Shown here: positions 42,296-51,464 of the stretch, piece after piece
Layout: the number at the start of each line of letters is the position of its first letter
Position numbering within the stretch: position 1 is the stretch's first letter
The notes under the pieces: model-generated
Databases searched by the model: none
What the model saw: only the letters and a program-made list of their open reading frames with translations
Told to the model about the DNA's origin: nothing
Source of the DNA: Oscillospiraceae bacterium
Lineage (GTDB): Bacteria > Bacillota > Clostridia > Oscillospirales > CAG-272
Direction of reading: 5' to 3'
DNA length: 58,034 nt
NCBI GenBank assembly: GCA_015064255.1
Contig: SVSP01000014.1
Coordinates: forward strand, 1 to 58,034
Position numbers and translations under genes: made by a program

Positions 42296-43213
42296 ATGCC
42301 TATCAAAATTCCAAACGAGCTGCCGGCAACTGCCACTCTGCTCAGTGAAAATATATTTGCAATAACCGAAACGAGAGCGATAACGCAGGATATCCGTCCG
42401 CTGAAGATACTTATTTTAAATCTTATGCCGACGAAGATCGTTACCGAAACACAGCTTGCGCGTATTCTCGGCAATACACCTCTTCAGGTCGAGCTTGAGT
42501 TTATCCATACGAGCACACACGTGTCGAAAAACACCTCGTCCGAGCATCTTATTGCCTTTTACAAGACTTTTGACAAGGTGAAGCACGAAAAATACGACGG
42601 TATGATAATAACGGGTGCGCCCGTTGAACAGCTCCCTTTCGAAGAGGTCGAGTATTGGGACGAGCTTTGCGAAATTATGGAGTGGAGCAAGACGAATGTA
42701 ACGAGCACATTCCATATCTGCTGGGGTGCGCAGGCGGCGCTTTACTATCATTACGGAATAAACAAGCGTCCGCTTGACAAAAAGCTTTTCGGTGTATTCC
42801 CGCACACGGTTGACCGCAAAAAGTCGATACTTATGCGCGGATTTGACGACGTTTTCTATGCTCCGCATTCAAGATATACGACCGTTGACCGAGAGGATAT
42901 AGAAAAAGAGCCTGCCCTCAAGATTCTCGCATCCTCAGAGCAGGCAGGAGTTTACGTTGTGGCGACCAAAAAAGGCAGACAGGTCTTCGTTACGGGACAT
43001 TCGGAATATGATCCCGACACCCTCGATAAGGAATACAAACGCGACTGCGCCGCAGGCCTCGGTACTGCCATTCCGTATAATTATTATCCGAATGATGATC
43101 CCTCGAAAAAGCCGCGCTCCACTTGGAGAAGCCACGCAAATCTTCTCTATACAAACTGGCTGAACTATTTCGTATATCAGACCACACCGTACGATATCAA
43201 TAAGATAAAATAA
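42296..43213 (+). CDS. metAA: Homoserine O-acetyltransferase (MetA-type)
   Basis: The 305-aa product is full length for MetA, with nucleophile C142 in [16 protein letters not shown] and the VTGHSEYD block giving the catalytic His and Glu. Residue 111 is Glu (TGAPVE111QLPF). Work on MetA enzymes showed that Glu at this position selects acetyl-CoA while Gly selects succinyl-CoA, so this enzyme should be an acetyltransferase although it resembles succinyltransferases. That agrees with metY 54 bp upstream. Confidence 0.94.
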   Translation: MPIKIPNELPATATLLSENIFAITETRAITQDIRPLKILILNLMPTKIVTETQLARILGNTPLQVELEFIHTSTHVSKNTSSEHLIAFYKTFDKVKHEKYDGMIITGAPVEQLPFEEVEYWDELCEIMEWSKTNVTSTFHICWGAQAALYYHYGINKRPLDKKLFGVFPHTVDRKKSILMRGFDDVFYAPHSRYTTVDREDIEKEPALKILASSEQAGVYVVATKKGRQVFVTGHSEYDPDTLDKEYKRDCAAGLGTAIPYNYYPNDDPSKKPRSTWRSHANLLYTNWLNYFVYQTTPYDINKIK

Positions 43214-43221
43214 TAAAAGAA

Positions 43222-43266
43222 AAACATCCGCAAACGGTAAAATTTTCACGCCGAATGCGGATGTTT
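43222..43266. terminator. Terminator between metA and the convergent glycosidase-like gene
   Basis: AAACATCCGCA ... TGCGGATGTTT, a long stem-loop with A and T runs on both sides. Confidence 0.8.
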
Positions 43267-43288
43267 TATTTTCAATTTTTGTATTTTA

Positions 43289-44884
43289 CTACTCTATCGA
43301 CTCAAAGAAGCAAAGCCGTCTGCCGCCGTTATTCGCGCCGATAACCTCTTCGCCCTGCCAACGCAGCTTGATACGCCAGCCTCTGAAATCATAGGTAATA
43401 TCTTTGGTTTCGAATTCAAATTCGACTGTAAAAGCCTCGTTTTTCGCGTTCAGGGAAGCGTAGATCCACTCTCCGCAGACCGTATAAGGTGCGTTTGCTG
43501 TTTTTATCTTCGCTCTGTGCGGAATTCTCAGCTTGAGCGTGCTGAAATTCTGCTTCGGTGTTACTGTCATAACTCCGTTTGCGCGGTAGGGGTCTGTTAC
43601 GGTGCAGAGCGCGCTACTGCATCCGAAGTGCATAGGTATAACGAGCATAGACTCTTCTGCATAAGCGAGCTGCTTGTAAGCTTCGCAAAGGCCGTTCACG
43701 CCGCCGCCCACTATATCCCAGTTGAAGGATATCCAGGCACCCGGAGTGTCCTCGTGTCCGTACGGAGTCGGGAATCCGAAAGCACCTTTTGCGCGGCTTG
43801 CTACCTTGTGGCGACTGAGATCGTTTTCGTTTTCGTCATCGGGAATGAAACAGGGGTCAAGAAGCTGTGCGGGCAAGAAGTGTGCGCGGAGTATTTCTTC
43901 CGCCATAGCGTAGTAGCCGTCATAGCCGTGCTTGCCCATAATAAGACAGCTTTCCATAATATCCGACGTGTTATTTATCTCTCCGATAAGATTGTCGCGG
44001 CGGTGATTTCCCTCAATACACCAACCGAAAGGAAGCGCGATCTTTTTAAGTCCGTTTTTGAAAAATGCATCTATTCTTTCAAATATTTCGCGGTCTTTCG
44101 TCACGTCGCCAAGCTGTGCGAGCGAGGATATCATCGCTGTGGTAGAGTGCGTGTGACCGCCGAATCTTACGGCGTCATAGTCGCCGTCCTCGAGCAGAAT
44201 ATCTCTGAAGCAAACGTCTTTGAGTGCTATTGCCTGCGCAAGAGCTTCGCTCTCTCCGGTGGCCTTCCAGAATTTAACGAGAGGTCCTATGTATCTGCCG
44301 AAATGCGGCGGGAAAAGAAGTCCTTCCGACGGATGCGAACAGCTGTACATAATTTCCGCGCCCGTTTCTTCGCGGTATTTATCGATATTGAGCGTCCCGC
44401 GCTCGTAGTCGAAATATCTGTCAAGTGCGCGTATCATTCCGAGAGCGAGTTCTTTGGCTTTTTCGTCCTTTCTCCATTTATAGAGGGCAAAGAGCGCGTG
44501 CATAGTTTCGCGGAGATTGTGCAGGTCTGTTGCTTTTATGAACTCACCTTTGTCGTGGTCCATACACGCAGGAAATCCGATCTTTACCTCAGTAAGTGTG
44601 GCAAACGCCCATTTTCTGAGGTTTTCCACCGCGTTTTCGTCGGGAGAGATTCCCGTTACGGATTCTGCATTAAGAAGAGCGAGCAACCATCTTCCCGGAA
44701 TATGTGCCGCGCTGAAGGTCGGGTGATGGAAGTTTCCGAATCCGTCAAGCGGAGCCATTTGGTTGCCGAAAAAAGGCAGGTTATCCCTTGTTGTGTCGAA
44801 AAAGCTCTGCATCGGGCGCATACCCTTTTTTATTGCAAGCTCTATGTCGTGTGTGTTGCTCATAACTTTAGTTTTGAATTCCAT
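43289..44884 (-). CDS. Predicted (alpha/alpha)-barrel glycosidase-like protein
   Basis: The 531-aa cytoplasmic protein is mostly helical over residues 1-400 with paired motifs common in six-hairpin glycosidases (ATDLHNLRETMHALFALYKW, RFGGHTHSTTAMISSLAQLGD, GWCIEGNHRRDN), then a C-terminal beta-sandwich (about 420-525). The layout recalls GH127/DUF1680 beta-L-arabinofuranosidases, but their Cys/Glu signature is not clear, so the family is open. GAGGAAAA lies before the ATG. It fits the sugar-processing theme of the two GH43 and the GH2 enzymes. Confidence 0.7.
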   Translation of the reverse strand: MEFKTKVMSNTHDIELAIKKGMRPMQSFFDTTRDNLPFFGNQMAPLDGFGNFHHPTFSAAHIPGRWLLALLNAESVTGISPDENAVENLRKWAFATLTEVKIGFPACMDHDKGEFIKATDLHNLRETMHALFALYKWRKDEKAKELALGMIRALDRYFDYERGTLNIDKYREETGAEIMYSCSHPSEGLLFPPHFGRYIGPLVKFWKATGESEALAQAIALKDVCFRDILLEDGDYDAVRFGGHTHSTTAMISSLAQLGDVTKDREIFERIDAFFKNGLKKIALPFGWCIEGNHRRDNLIGEINNTSDIMESCLIMGKHGYDGYYAMAEEILRAHFLPAQLLDPCFIPDDENENDLSRHKVASRAKGAFGFPTPYGHEDTPGAWISFNWDIVGGGVNGLCEAYKQLAYAEESMLVIPMHFGCSSALCTVTDPYRANGVMTVTPKQNFSTLKLRIPHRAKIKTANAPYTVCGEWIYASLNAKNEAFTVEFEFETKDITYDFRGWRIKLRWQGEEVIGANNGGRRLCFFESIE

Positions 44885-44955
44885 AAAATTTTCCTCGCTT
44901 TTGCAAATTAAGAAGTTTTTATGTCGGGTGGGGTGGTTTATACAGGCAAGAGCCG

Positions 44956-46683
44956 TTAAGTATTTTTTTGAGAGGCTTCTTCTTTTTCAGAACCGATATA
45001 AATGTCTTTTTCAAACCATCCCGATTCATATGTGCCGTCCGGATGTTTCAGTATACCTTTTCCGTGGCGGTAACCCATATCGTGTTCTCCCTCGTATATA
45101 CTGCCGTCGGGAAGCTCCCACACGCCTATGCCGTGAGGAAGACCCTTGTCGCTGAGCGCACCTTTGTAAACACCGCCGTCGGAATAGTATTTTTCGCCTT
45201 CACCTACGACTTTGCCGTTATCAAACGTACAGACCAGTCTTGTGCCGTTTGCAAATGTAACTGTTCCCTTTCCGTGTTTTTTATCGTTTTCGTAATATCC
45301 TTCATAGACGTCTCCGCTTATAGTGCGTGTGATGCCATATCCATGCCGCTTTCCGCATACGTATTCGCCTTCAAAATCGTTTTTTGGACCTGTGCATTTG
45401 CCGTGACCGTGCGGAAATCCAAACTGCCACTCGCCCTCGTAGCGAACACCTTTTGCACTTGTAAAGATGCCGAAGCCGTGCTTCATATCGTCTTTCCACT
45501 CACCCTCGTAGTGTGTTCCGTCATCCCAATCTGCGACTCCGTAGCCTTCCCAGATTCCGTCGCGGAAACCGCCTTCGTAGCGGTAATTTACGTACTGACG
45601 CTTTCCTTGACCTGTGAAACGAAACTCACTTCCCGGAGCAGGAGCTTTTTTGCTAAAAAGCAGGTTGCCTTTTATCCAATAGCCTCTGTATTTCTTTCCT
45701 TTTGTATTCGTATAGGTAGCAAATCCTGTAAAAAATCCATTACTGAGCTGTCCTGAGTAGGATTCGCCGTTTGGCCAGGTTACAACGCCTTTTCCGTGGG
45801 GAGATCCTCTCCGCCAACTGCCGTTATAGGAAGAAAAATCGTGTGCGTAGTGGCGGCCGCTACCCCACTCCACGTCATTTTTCCACTCGCCCTCGTAGCG
45901 TGAGCCGTCAGGTGATTTGTAAACACCGTATCCGCAACGCACGTCGTTTTTAAAATTTCCTTCGTAAATAGAGCCGTCAGGCCATTTGAAAACACCGTGT
46001 CCTTTTTTATATCCTTTGCAAAACTCTCCTTCATAGTATCTGCCGTCGCTGTCGGAAAGCGATCCGTGTCCGTCTAGTACATTGTTTTTGAACACGCCCT
46101 TATATACTACGGTACCATCAGCCGAGGTGTATGTGCCGTCACCGTTATACTGATTATTTTTCCAATGTCCTGTATATATGCTGCCGTCAGTAAAGCGCAT
46201 AGTTCCAAATCCGTCGCATACGCCGTTGGTGAAATTGCCGTCGTATGCGGTACCGTTGGCGGCAGTGTACTTACCGCTACCGTTGAAGCTATTGTTTTCC
46301 CAAACTCCCGTATAAACGCTGCCGTCAGGAAAGTGCATAGTTCCAAAGCCGTCACGCACACCGTCAGTGTAATTTCCTTCGTAAGTAGTGCCGTTCGCAA
46401 ACCGTTCACTTACCTTGCCGTTTGGTTTGCCGTCGCGGACCTCGCCTTCAAAGGAGTACCCGTCAGGACTTTCTATGGTAGTATATCCCTGATTCAGACC
46501 AAAGTAAAAGTGGGTATTCATACGTGCGCCGTTTGCAAAGGTTACGCTCGTCTTTCCGTAGGGCATACCGTCGAGCAACTCTCCCTCAAAAACCGTACCG
46601 TCTTGATTCTGCCAACGGGCATAGCCGTTACGAGGTCTCGGATTATCTTCATTTGACGTATTGTTTTTGAAAAAACCGAACAT
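44956..46683 (-). CDS. MORN-repeat protein
   Basis: The 575-aa product consists of about 20 MORN repeats of the form YEGEWKNDxxxGxGxxxxxDGS from residue 15 to 560, with no enzyme domain and no signal peptide. A short N-terminal tip (MFGFFKNNTSNED) and an acidic/Lys tail flank them. MORN arrays form extended beta-hairpin plates that bind lipids or proteins. The ATG at 46683 is chosen from its AAAGGAG site and promoter at 46727-46755. Rare at this length in bacteria; membrane or scaffold role is inferred. Confidence 0.9.
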   Translation of the reverse strand: MFGFFKNNTSNEDNPRPRNGYARWQNQDGTVFEGELLDGMPYGKTSVTFANGARMNTHFYFGLNQGYTTIESPDGYSFEGEVRDGKPNGKVSERFANGTTYEGNYTDGVRDGFGTMHFPDGSVYTGVWENNSFNGSGKYTAANGTAYDGNFTNGVCDGFGTMRFTDGSIYTGHWKNNQYNGDGTYTSADGTVVYKGVFKNNVLDGHGSLSDSDGRYYEGEFCKGYKKGHGVFKWPDGSIYEGNFKNDVRCGYGVYKSPDGSRYEGEWKNDVEWGSGRHYAHDFSSYNGSWRRGSPHGKGVVTWPNGESYSGQLSNGFFTGFATYTNTKGKKYRGYWIKGNLLFSKKAPAPGSEFRFTGQGKRQYVNYRYEGGFRDGIWEGYGVADWDDGTHYEGEWKDDMKHGFGIFTSAKGVRYEGEWQFGFPHGHGKCTGPKNDFEGEYVCGKRHGYGITRTISGDVYEGYYENDKKHGKGTVTFANGTRLVCTFDNGKVVGEGEKYYSDGGVYKGALSDKGLPHGIGVWELPDGSIYEGEHDMGYRHGKGILKHPDGTYESGWFEKDIYIGSEKEEASQKNT

Positions 46684-46726
46684 AAGCGAGCTCCTTTTGA
46701 AGAAATGAGTGTGATCTGCTGTATTT

Positions 46727-46755
46727 ATTTTACTACAAAATACTTGGAAAGTCAA
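46727..46755 (-). promoter_or_regulatory. Promoter of the MORN gene
   Basis: Minus strand TTGACT, 17-bp spacer, TAAAAT. Confidence 0.75.
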
Positions 46756-46839
46756 TACGTCTGTGTATGAACGGACGATAGTCGCGTAAGGACGTACAAG
46801 TACGAAACGAGGACAATCTTCTTCTGCGAATGTAAATGA

Positions 46840-46867
46840 AAAATCCAAGCCGTTCAACTTGGATTTT
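46840..46867 (-). terminator. Terminator of the aldolase-like gene
   Basis: AAAATCCAAG-CCGTTCAA-CTTGGATTTT, 18 bases after the stop. Confidence 0.85.
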
Positions 46868-46885
46868 ATATGACAAAATTTACAA

Positions 46886-47869
46886 CTATATAGATTCAAC
46901 AAGCTTTATAACGTCTTCTTCGGTAGTGGCAAAAGTCGTAGCAATTCTCACCACTCGCTTATCCTCAAACCAATACTTGATATCGTATAACTCCCGTATT
47001 TTTTCCAAGGTGTTCTCATCGATTACACAAAACATCATATTGCTTTGCACGGGGAAATATGGCTTGATTCCCTTTTTGCTTAACTCAGCCTCCAGTAATT
47101 TTGCCATTTTGTTTGCATGATCAAAGTTTTTTATCCAGCGGTCATTTTCAAACAGAGCGAGCATTTGCGCGCCCAAAAACTTGGATTTGTCAAAATGCTG
47201 TAAGGATTGCTTTAAAATATACTCCCCTGCGGAAAGCGCATTTTTATCGGTAAACACGATCGCCTCACCAAACATAGCGCCCGCCTTTGTACCGCCGACC
47301 GTAAAAACATCCACATCGGTTTCTGCCATCATTTCGCGGATGGAGCACTCCAAAGAAGCCAATGCCGAGCCAAGTCGTGCGCCGTCAACAAACAGCTTCA
47401 TTCCCTTTTCGTGCGCATATTTAGTCAGATTCTTAAGTTCTTCGATAGTATAGAGTGTGCCAAGCTCGGTCGGCTGAGTAATGGCGATCACCTGCGGGTA
47501 ATACCCGTGATTTTTCTCGTCAAACAGCAATTTATCGACCATTTGAGGCGTGATCTTGGCATTCTCGGTGGGTACAGTTAAAATTTTATTACCCAAATTG
47601 TATTCAAGCGCACCGCATTCGTAGGTGTTGATGTGTGCTTGCTCTGCGCATATTACAGTTCCGAATCTGTCAAGCAGAGCCTTTAATGCAACAACATTTG
47701 CCGCGGTTCCGTTGATCGTATAAAGAACTGAAATTTCATTATCAAAAAATGACTGCAAATATGCGGTTGCCTTTTTTGTGTAGCTATCCTCGCTAACCTT
47801 GCCGTCAACCTGTTCTGCGTTAATTTTTACGATCTCCGAGAGCACGTGTTCATCGATATTATTCCACAC
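46886..47869 (-). CDS. Threonine aldolase / beta-eliminating lyase family PLP enzyme
   Basis: The 327-aa product (from a GTG at 47869) is a fold-type I PLP enzyme with DGARLGSAL (D162) and PLP lysine K195 in VGGTKAGAMFGEA, as in low-specificity L-threonine aldolases, which split Thr to Gly and acetaldehyde. The GTG start gives no proper Shine-Dalgarno spacing. In-frame codons upstream read ILNKSFRGEV, matching the family's NKSFRSDN-type N-terminus, and an AGGGGGG ribosome site lies eight bases before ATT at 47896. So translation may start at ATT (47896), adding nine residues. Promoter at 47929-47957. Confidence 0.85.
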   Translation of the reverse strand: MWNNIDEHVLSEIVKINAEQVDGKVSEDSYTKKATAYLQSFFDNEISVLYTINGTAANVVALKALLDRFGTVICAEQAHINTYECGALEYNLGNKILTVPTENAKITPQMVDKLLFDEKNHGYYPQVIAITQPTELGTLYTIEELKNLTKYAHEKGMKLFVDGARLGSALASLECSIREMMAETDVDVFTVGGTKAGAMFGEAIVFTDKNALSAGEYILKQSLQHFDKSKFLGAQMLALFENDRWIKNFDHANKMAKLLEAELSKKGIKPYFPVQSNMMFCVIDENTLEKIRELYDIKYWFEDKRVVRIATTFATTEEDVIKLVESI

Positions 47870-47928
47870 TTCTCCCCTGAAACTCTTGTTAAGAATGATA
47901 CTTACCCCCCCTTTTTACATTTTCGGTA

Positions 47929-47957
47929 ATTATAGCACAAAAGCGCAGGGTTGTCAA
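47929..47957 (-). promoter_or_regulatory. Consensus promoter of the aldolase-like gene
   Basis: Minus strand TTGACA (47952-47957), 17-bp spacer, TATAAT (47929-47934). Confidence 0.85.
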
Positions 47958-48005
47958 TACGCGCATGTGGGCTTCGCCATAGTTACTCTCGGGTATAACA
48001 AAAGA

Positions 48006-48032
48006 CCAATGCAAAAGCATTGGCCTTTTTTT
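48006..48032. terminator. Terminator at the end of the SipW operon
   Basis: CCAATGC-AAAA-GCATTGG with A and T runs, the first such stem after the pilin stop. The gap 48033-48226 holds no gene; an inverted repeat TTGTAAC-N9-GTTACAA lies at 48083-48105. Confidence 0.65.
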
Positions 48033-48226
48033 GTTTGTGATATGCTGAGTCCTCTTTAAAAGTAGATTTCTCTATCCTAAAATTGTAACCAATAGCGCGT
48101 TACAAACACAATACAAGCAGCAATTGGACCGTCAGGACTAAACATCTGGCAGTCCGGTAAGTATATTGCAAAAAATCTCCGCGTTTGCCAGTATTTAGAA
48201 CGCCAATACAGTACACCTGTTACAAA

Positions 48227-48868
48227 TCATTTTGTTACATAACGTCTATCCAAAGCCATAAGAACTACGCAGGCTGCTCCGCTCACAAGCATCATAATAA
48301 ACCAAAAGGCAGTGTTGCTACTATCACCTGTTTGCGGAGGAACGGGGATTTCTCCATAATAAGCATTTTCAAATCTTGCTACAGCGTTCGCCACGGTCTG
48401 CCCGTCTACTGTAACATTGGCAACAAGCTTGTTATCTTCGCCTAATGTAACAGCAATGTGAATATCATAAACCTTCTGATCGTAGGTAACATTCTTTATA
48501 CCCGTGTTAATTTCTGAAAGCTTATAGTTAAAGCTCTTTCCTGTATCCTCAGCTGTAAACGGGAGCGTAAAGAGCGCCTTTCCGTTGGCTGCAGTTTTCA
48601 GAGTGATCTTCTCACCGCTTGCTGTATTTTCAAGAACAAATTCAAAGCCTTCCGGGGAGATAGACGCTGTACCGGTATTCTTGACAATCTTATTCACTTC
48701 AATGCTTACCGCGATATCTTCATGCCCCGGAACAGCAGGAATAAATGTATTGATAACGCTGTCGGTTTTCGTTACGATATAGCCATATGTGGTATTTACC
48801 GTTGATGTCATCAGCATAAGAAAAGAAATAACCAACGCAACTCTTCTCACGATTTTGTTCTTTAGCAA
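48227..48868 (-). CDS. Isopeptide-domain pilin with SipW-type leader and PPQTG sorting signal
   Basis: Numbered from the TTG at 48868 (eight bases from GGAGG; a GTG at 48877 overlaps the ribosome site) the product has 213 aa. The leader ends TTYGYIVTKTDSVINTF, like the SipW substrates upstream. Residues 50-170 are a streptococcal-pilin-type domain with the Lys-Asn-Glu set for a spontaneous isopeptide bond: K60 in VNKIV, E119 in KLSE, N168 in FENAYY. The C-terminus has PPQTG (177-181), a hydrophobic segment and RRYVTK, a sortase signal. It would be a covalently anchored fibre subunit; no sortase is encoded in the window. Confidence 0.88.
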   Translation of the reverse strand: MLKNKIVRRVALVISFLMLMTSTVNTTYGYIVTKTDSVINTFIPAVPGHEDIAVSIEVNKIVKNTGTASISPEGFEFVLENTASGEKITLKTAANGKALFTLPFTAEDTGKSFNYKLSEINTGIKNVTYDQKVYDIHIAVTLGEDNKLVANVTVDGQTVANAVARFENAYYGEIPVPPQTGDSSNTAFWFIMMLVSGAACVVLMALDRRYVTK

Positions 48869-48899
48869 TACGCGCACCTCCTTTTTATAAGCTTACAAC

Positions 48900-48965
48900 G
48901 ATCAAAAGGCACAAGGTTCTCTTGTACCCTTTGATCGCCGCCCAACCCCGGAAGAGGTTGGGCGG
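48900..48965 (-). promoter_or_regulatory. Two stem-loops between the matrix protein and the pilin genes
   Basis: CCGCCCAACC-8-GGTTGGGCGG (48938-48965, perfect 10-bp GC stem) and GATCAAA...TTTGATC (48900-48936, interrupted stem). No T-run follows the GC stem, so they look more like a processing or stability element than a terminator. They lie directly before the pilin ribosome site. Confidence 0.6.
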
Positions 48966-49039
48966 ACTGTATAATCTATTGTATATTATTGATATGCAAG
49001 GCTTATTTTGTCATCTTGCGCTGTTGTTGTCCCAAAACA

Positions 49040-50686
49040 TCACTTGGAAGGTGCAGCGATATCGCCTTTCAAAATCGTTCCGGTCTCAACGACGGTGCTG
49101 TAGTTGCCGGTAAGACAATCAAAAAGATAATAACTTCTGACATTAGCGGTTCCAAGCTTAATAGTGTCAGCCTCGGTTTCACCCTTTGCAGGATCATAGG
49201 TATAAGCAACCGCCTTGTTTGCATTCAAAACATTATCTGTTGCAGTTACATCCAAAGTGATGCTGCTCCAGGTTTTGATATCAATCAACGCCTGATCGGA
49301 ATAAGTTCCTTCGATATTAAAGGTGCATCCTTCAATTTTTACTGTTCCGGTAATAGTGCCACCGAATTCAATCAGAGCATCACTGGCCACCATTGCATTA
49401 AATGTACAGTTTTTAAATACAACATCAATATCGGCTGATTTATCGGAGGAAGCACCGAAATAAACACCGGCATTTTCAAATGTACAATTTTCAAACACAT
49501 AGGTGCTCTTCAAACCGGCAGCCATGGGATAGAGCTTCAGTATTTGATCAACTCGATCGGTTCCGGTGTTACCGGGTTTGACTTTGACTTCATTCACAAA
49601 AGTAACATTTGTAAATGTATAGGTATCACTTTCGATGGGGCGAACATCAATGTAATAAAAAGTATTTTTCATCACATATCTGCCATTTGACATAGAAAAA
49701 TCGTTTGCCACTTCAATTCCCTTGCTATTCAAGGTGTATCCGCCAAGGTCAAGTTCAGTGGGAAGATCAATATCTCCACCAAATTCAACATCACAGAGCA
49801 GATCGATATCTCCGGCATTTACAATAGCAGCATCAAAACCAGCCTGATCAAACACATAGTTCGGTATAGAAACGCCTCCAAACCACTCCGCAGCTTTTTC
49901 GGAAGACTTACCAAAAGCGGTATCCAGAGCGGTATTGGCATTCTCGAAGCCGGCAGCTTGCACAGCTTGAGAAAGAACGAGAATGTCGAGAGTGCCGTTG
50001 CCGTTGCCGTCGATGGCAACCATATCTTCGTTGGTTGCTTCAGACTTCAGATAAACCTGAGAAAGGCTGGGGTAGGAGGTGTCGCCAGCAGGCAGAACCC
50101 CACCCTCATGTCTCCAAGAGCCGTTGCTGAGTTTGCCGCCGTTGTATGAGAACTCAAAAACAAAATATTTGTTATTGTCGATCTCAACTACGCCGATATT
50201 TTTGCAGGTCCAGGTAGAGTGAGATGACTTACCAATCAGAGAATAATCGCCGCTACCACATTCGATGGCAACGATGGTGCGGATGTAAGCGTCAGTCTTA
50301 CCGGTGTTTTCAACAGTAACAAACTTATCCTGAGCATTGGCACCTGCAAACACCTGCATAGAACCATAAGAATCTACCTGGGACATACGAACGATGGTAT
50401 CATCCCAACCAGCAGCTCCGATGCTGGGATCACCGACGATAGGAAGTAACTCCTTGCCCTGCTCGAAGGCTTCCAATACATAACTGGTTTGATTGTCAAT
50501 CGTAGCGGTCTTATAAGAGCCGTCTTCATTTGTTACGCGCTGATACTCATGCTGAGAGATCTTCACGTTACCAAGGGTCATTACGTTGACATCGCTGTCG
50601 TTGCTTTGCAGATAGGCCAAGGTTCCACCAATGGAAATCGCTACAACCAGAACCAAGCTGAGCGCATAAAGCAAAATTTTTTTCAT
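49040..50686 (-). CDS. SipW-dependent secreted protein with beta-helix region
   Basis: The 548-aa product has a SipW-type leader (ISIGGTLAYLQSNDSDVNVMTLG), a TasA/camelysin-like domain (about 30-250; GYxxx... VYLKSEATNEDMVAIDG, DILVLSQAVQAAGF) and, from about 290 to 520, a region of short repeated strands (FTNVTFVNE, FENCTFENA, FKNCTFNAM, IEGCTFNIE) typical of right-handed parallel beta-helices. It would form or decorate extracellular fibres after cleavage by SipW. No sortase signal. GGAAAGGAAG precedes the ATG. Confidence 0.85.
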   Translation of the reverse strand: MKKILLYALSLVLVVAISIGGTLAYLQSNDSDVNVMTLGNVKISQHEYQRVTNEDGSYKTATIDNQTSYVLEAFEQGKELLPIVGDPSIGAAGWDDTIVRMSQVDSYGSMQVFAGANAQDKFVTVENTGKTDAYIRTIVAIECGSGDYSLIGKSSHSTWTCKNIGVVEIDNNKYFVFEFSYNGGKLSNGSWRHEGGVLPAGDTSYPSLSQVYLKSEATNEDMVAIDGNGNGTLDILVLSQAVQAAGFENANTALDTAFGKSSEKAAEWFGGVSIPNYVFDQAGFDAAIVNAGDIDLLCDVEFGGDIDLPTELDLGGYTLNSKGIEVANDFSMSNGRYVMKNTFYYIDVRPIESDTYTFTNVTFVNEVKVKPGNTGTDRVDQILKLYPMAAGLKSTYVFENCTFENAGVYFGASSDKSADIDVVFKNCTFNAMVASDALIEFGGTITGTVKIEGCTFNIEGTYSDQALIDIKTWSSITLDVTATDNVLNANKAVAYTYDPAKGETEADTIKLGTANVRSYYLFDCLTGNYSTVVETGTILKGDIAAPSK

Positions 50687-50773
50687 TTTTTCTTCCTTTC
50701 CAAAATAATGTGGTTAATTTACGTAATTGGTTGACTACATACATCAACCTTATTACAGGTATCGCTTGTCATG

Positions 50774-51364
50774 TTAAGAATTGCTGATCAACGCCCATGC
50801 TTCGGCAGCAGTGTCGATCTCTTCGATGTTAGCATCACGTTGTACTGCATAGCCGGTAAAGGTCAGTGTGGGATAATTGGAGTTGTTTAGCTTCTCCAAC
50901 ATTTCCTTGGTTACAGTGCCTTTCACAGTCACCTGGTCGTCCGCGAGAACACCGAAAGATACATCCTGATCAGAACTGTCGACCTCTCTGTAATAAACTC
51001 CGGACACGCCATCCAAAGCAGTCCATCCGTCGGCAATGCTGTAATCGATATAGTCGCTAAGCTTTTCAACAGCCGATTCGTCAATCTTCACAAACAGCCA
51101 GCAATCTTCGCTGTCCGCAAGAACAGTGATCTTTGGATCTTTTTCCAGCGTTGCGCCCGGTGTCATCTTATAGCGGTTACCGGTTGTTTCTTCCAATTTG
51201 ATCTGAATGTCACCATAGGTAAAAACGTTAACAATGGGGTCTGTCGAAGTCACCAGCCAAGCAATCGAGGTTCCAATGAGGCCGAAAACCAGTAAAACTG
51301 TTGCAAGAGATAATAGCAATCCCTTGATTTTGAAACATTTTCCAGATCTTTTAGATCTACGCAT
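50774..51364 (-). CDS. SipW-dependent camelysin/TasA-like protein
   Basis: The 196-aa product has a long basic tip, a leader with LIGTSIAWLVTSTDPIVNVFTYGDIQIKL, then one beta-rich domain (KMTPGATLEKDPKITVLADSEDCWLFVKI; TLTFTGYAVQRD). This is the TasA/CalY pattern, in which the sequence after AWL becomes the mature N-terminus. Probable fibre or minor subunit. AAGGAGG ribosome site. The gap of 87 bp to the next gene holds a GGTTGA-N9-TCAACC dyad. Confidence 0.87.
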   Translation of the reverse strand: MRRSKRSGKCFKIKGLLLSLATVLLVFGLIGTSIAWLVTSTDPIVNVFTYGDIQIKLEETTGNRYKMTPGATLEKDPKITVLADSEDCWLFVKIDESAVEKLSDYIDYSIADGWTALDGVSGVYYREVDSSDQDVSFGVLADDQVTVKGTVTKEMLEKLNNSNYPTLTFTGYAVQRDANIEEIDTAAEAWALISNS

Positions 51365-51464
51365 ATTTCGTTCCTCCTTTCTTCATCTTTTTTATATCAA
51401 TAAACCGGCGGAATATAAATTCGTCCGGGTAATTGATCACTCTAAGGCGCATTGGTGGTATCCT

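Noticed and set aside
43517-44911. 464-codon plus-strand frame opposite the glycosidase-like gene
   Set aside because: Composition rich in Cys, Arg, Ser and Val without domains; the minus strand has the ribosome site and sensible protein.
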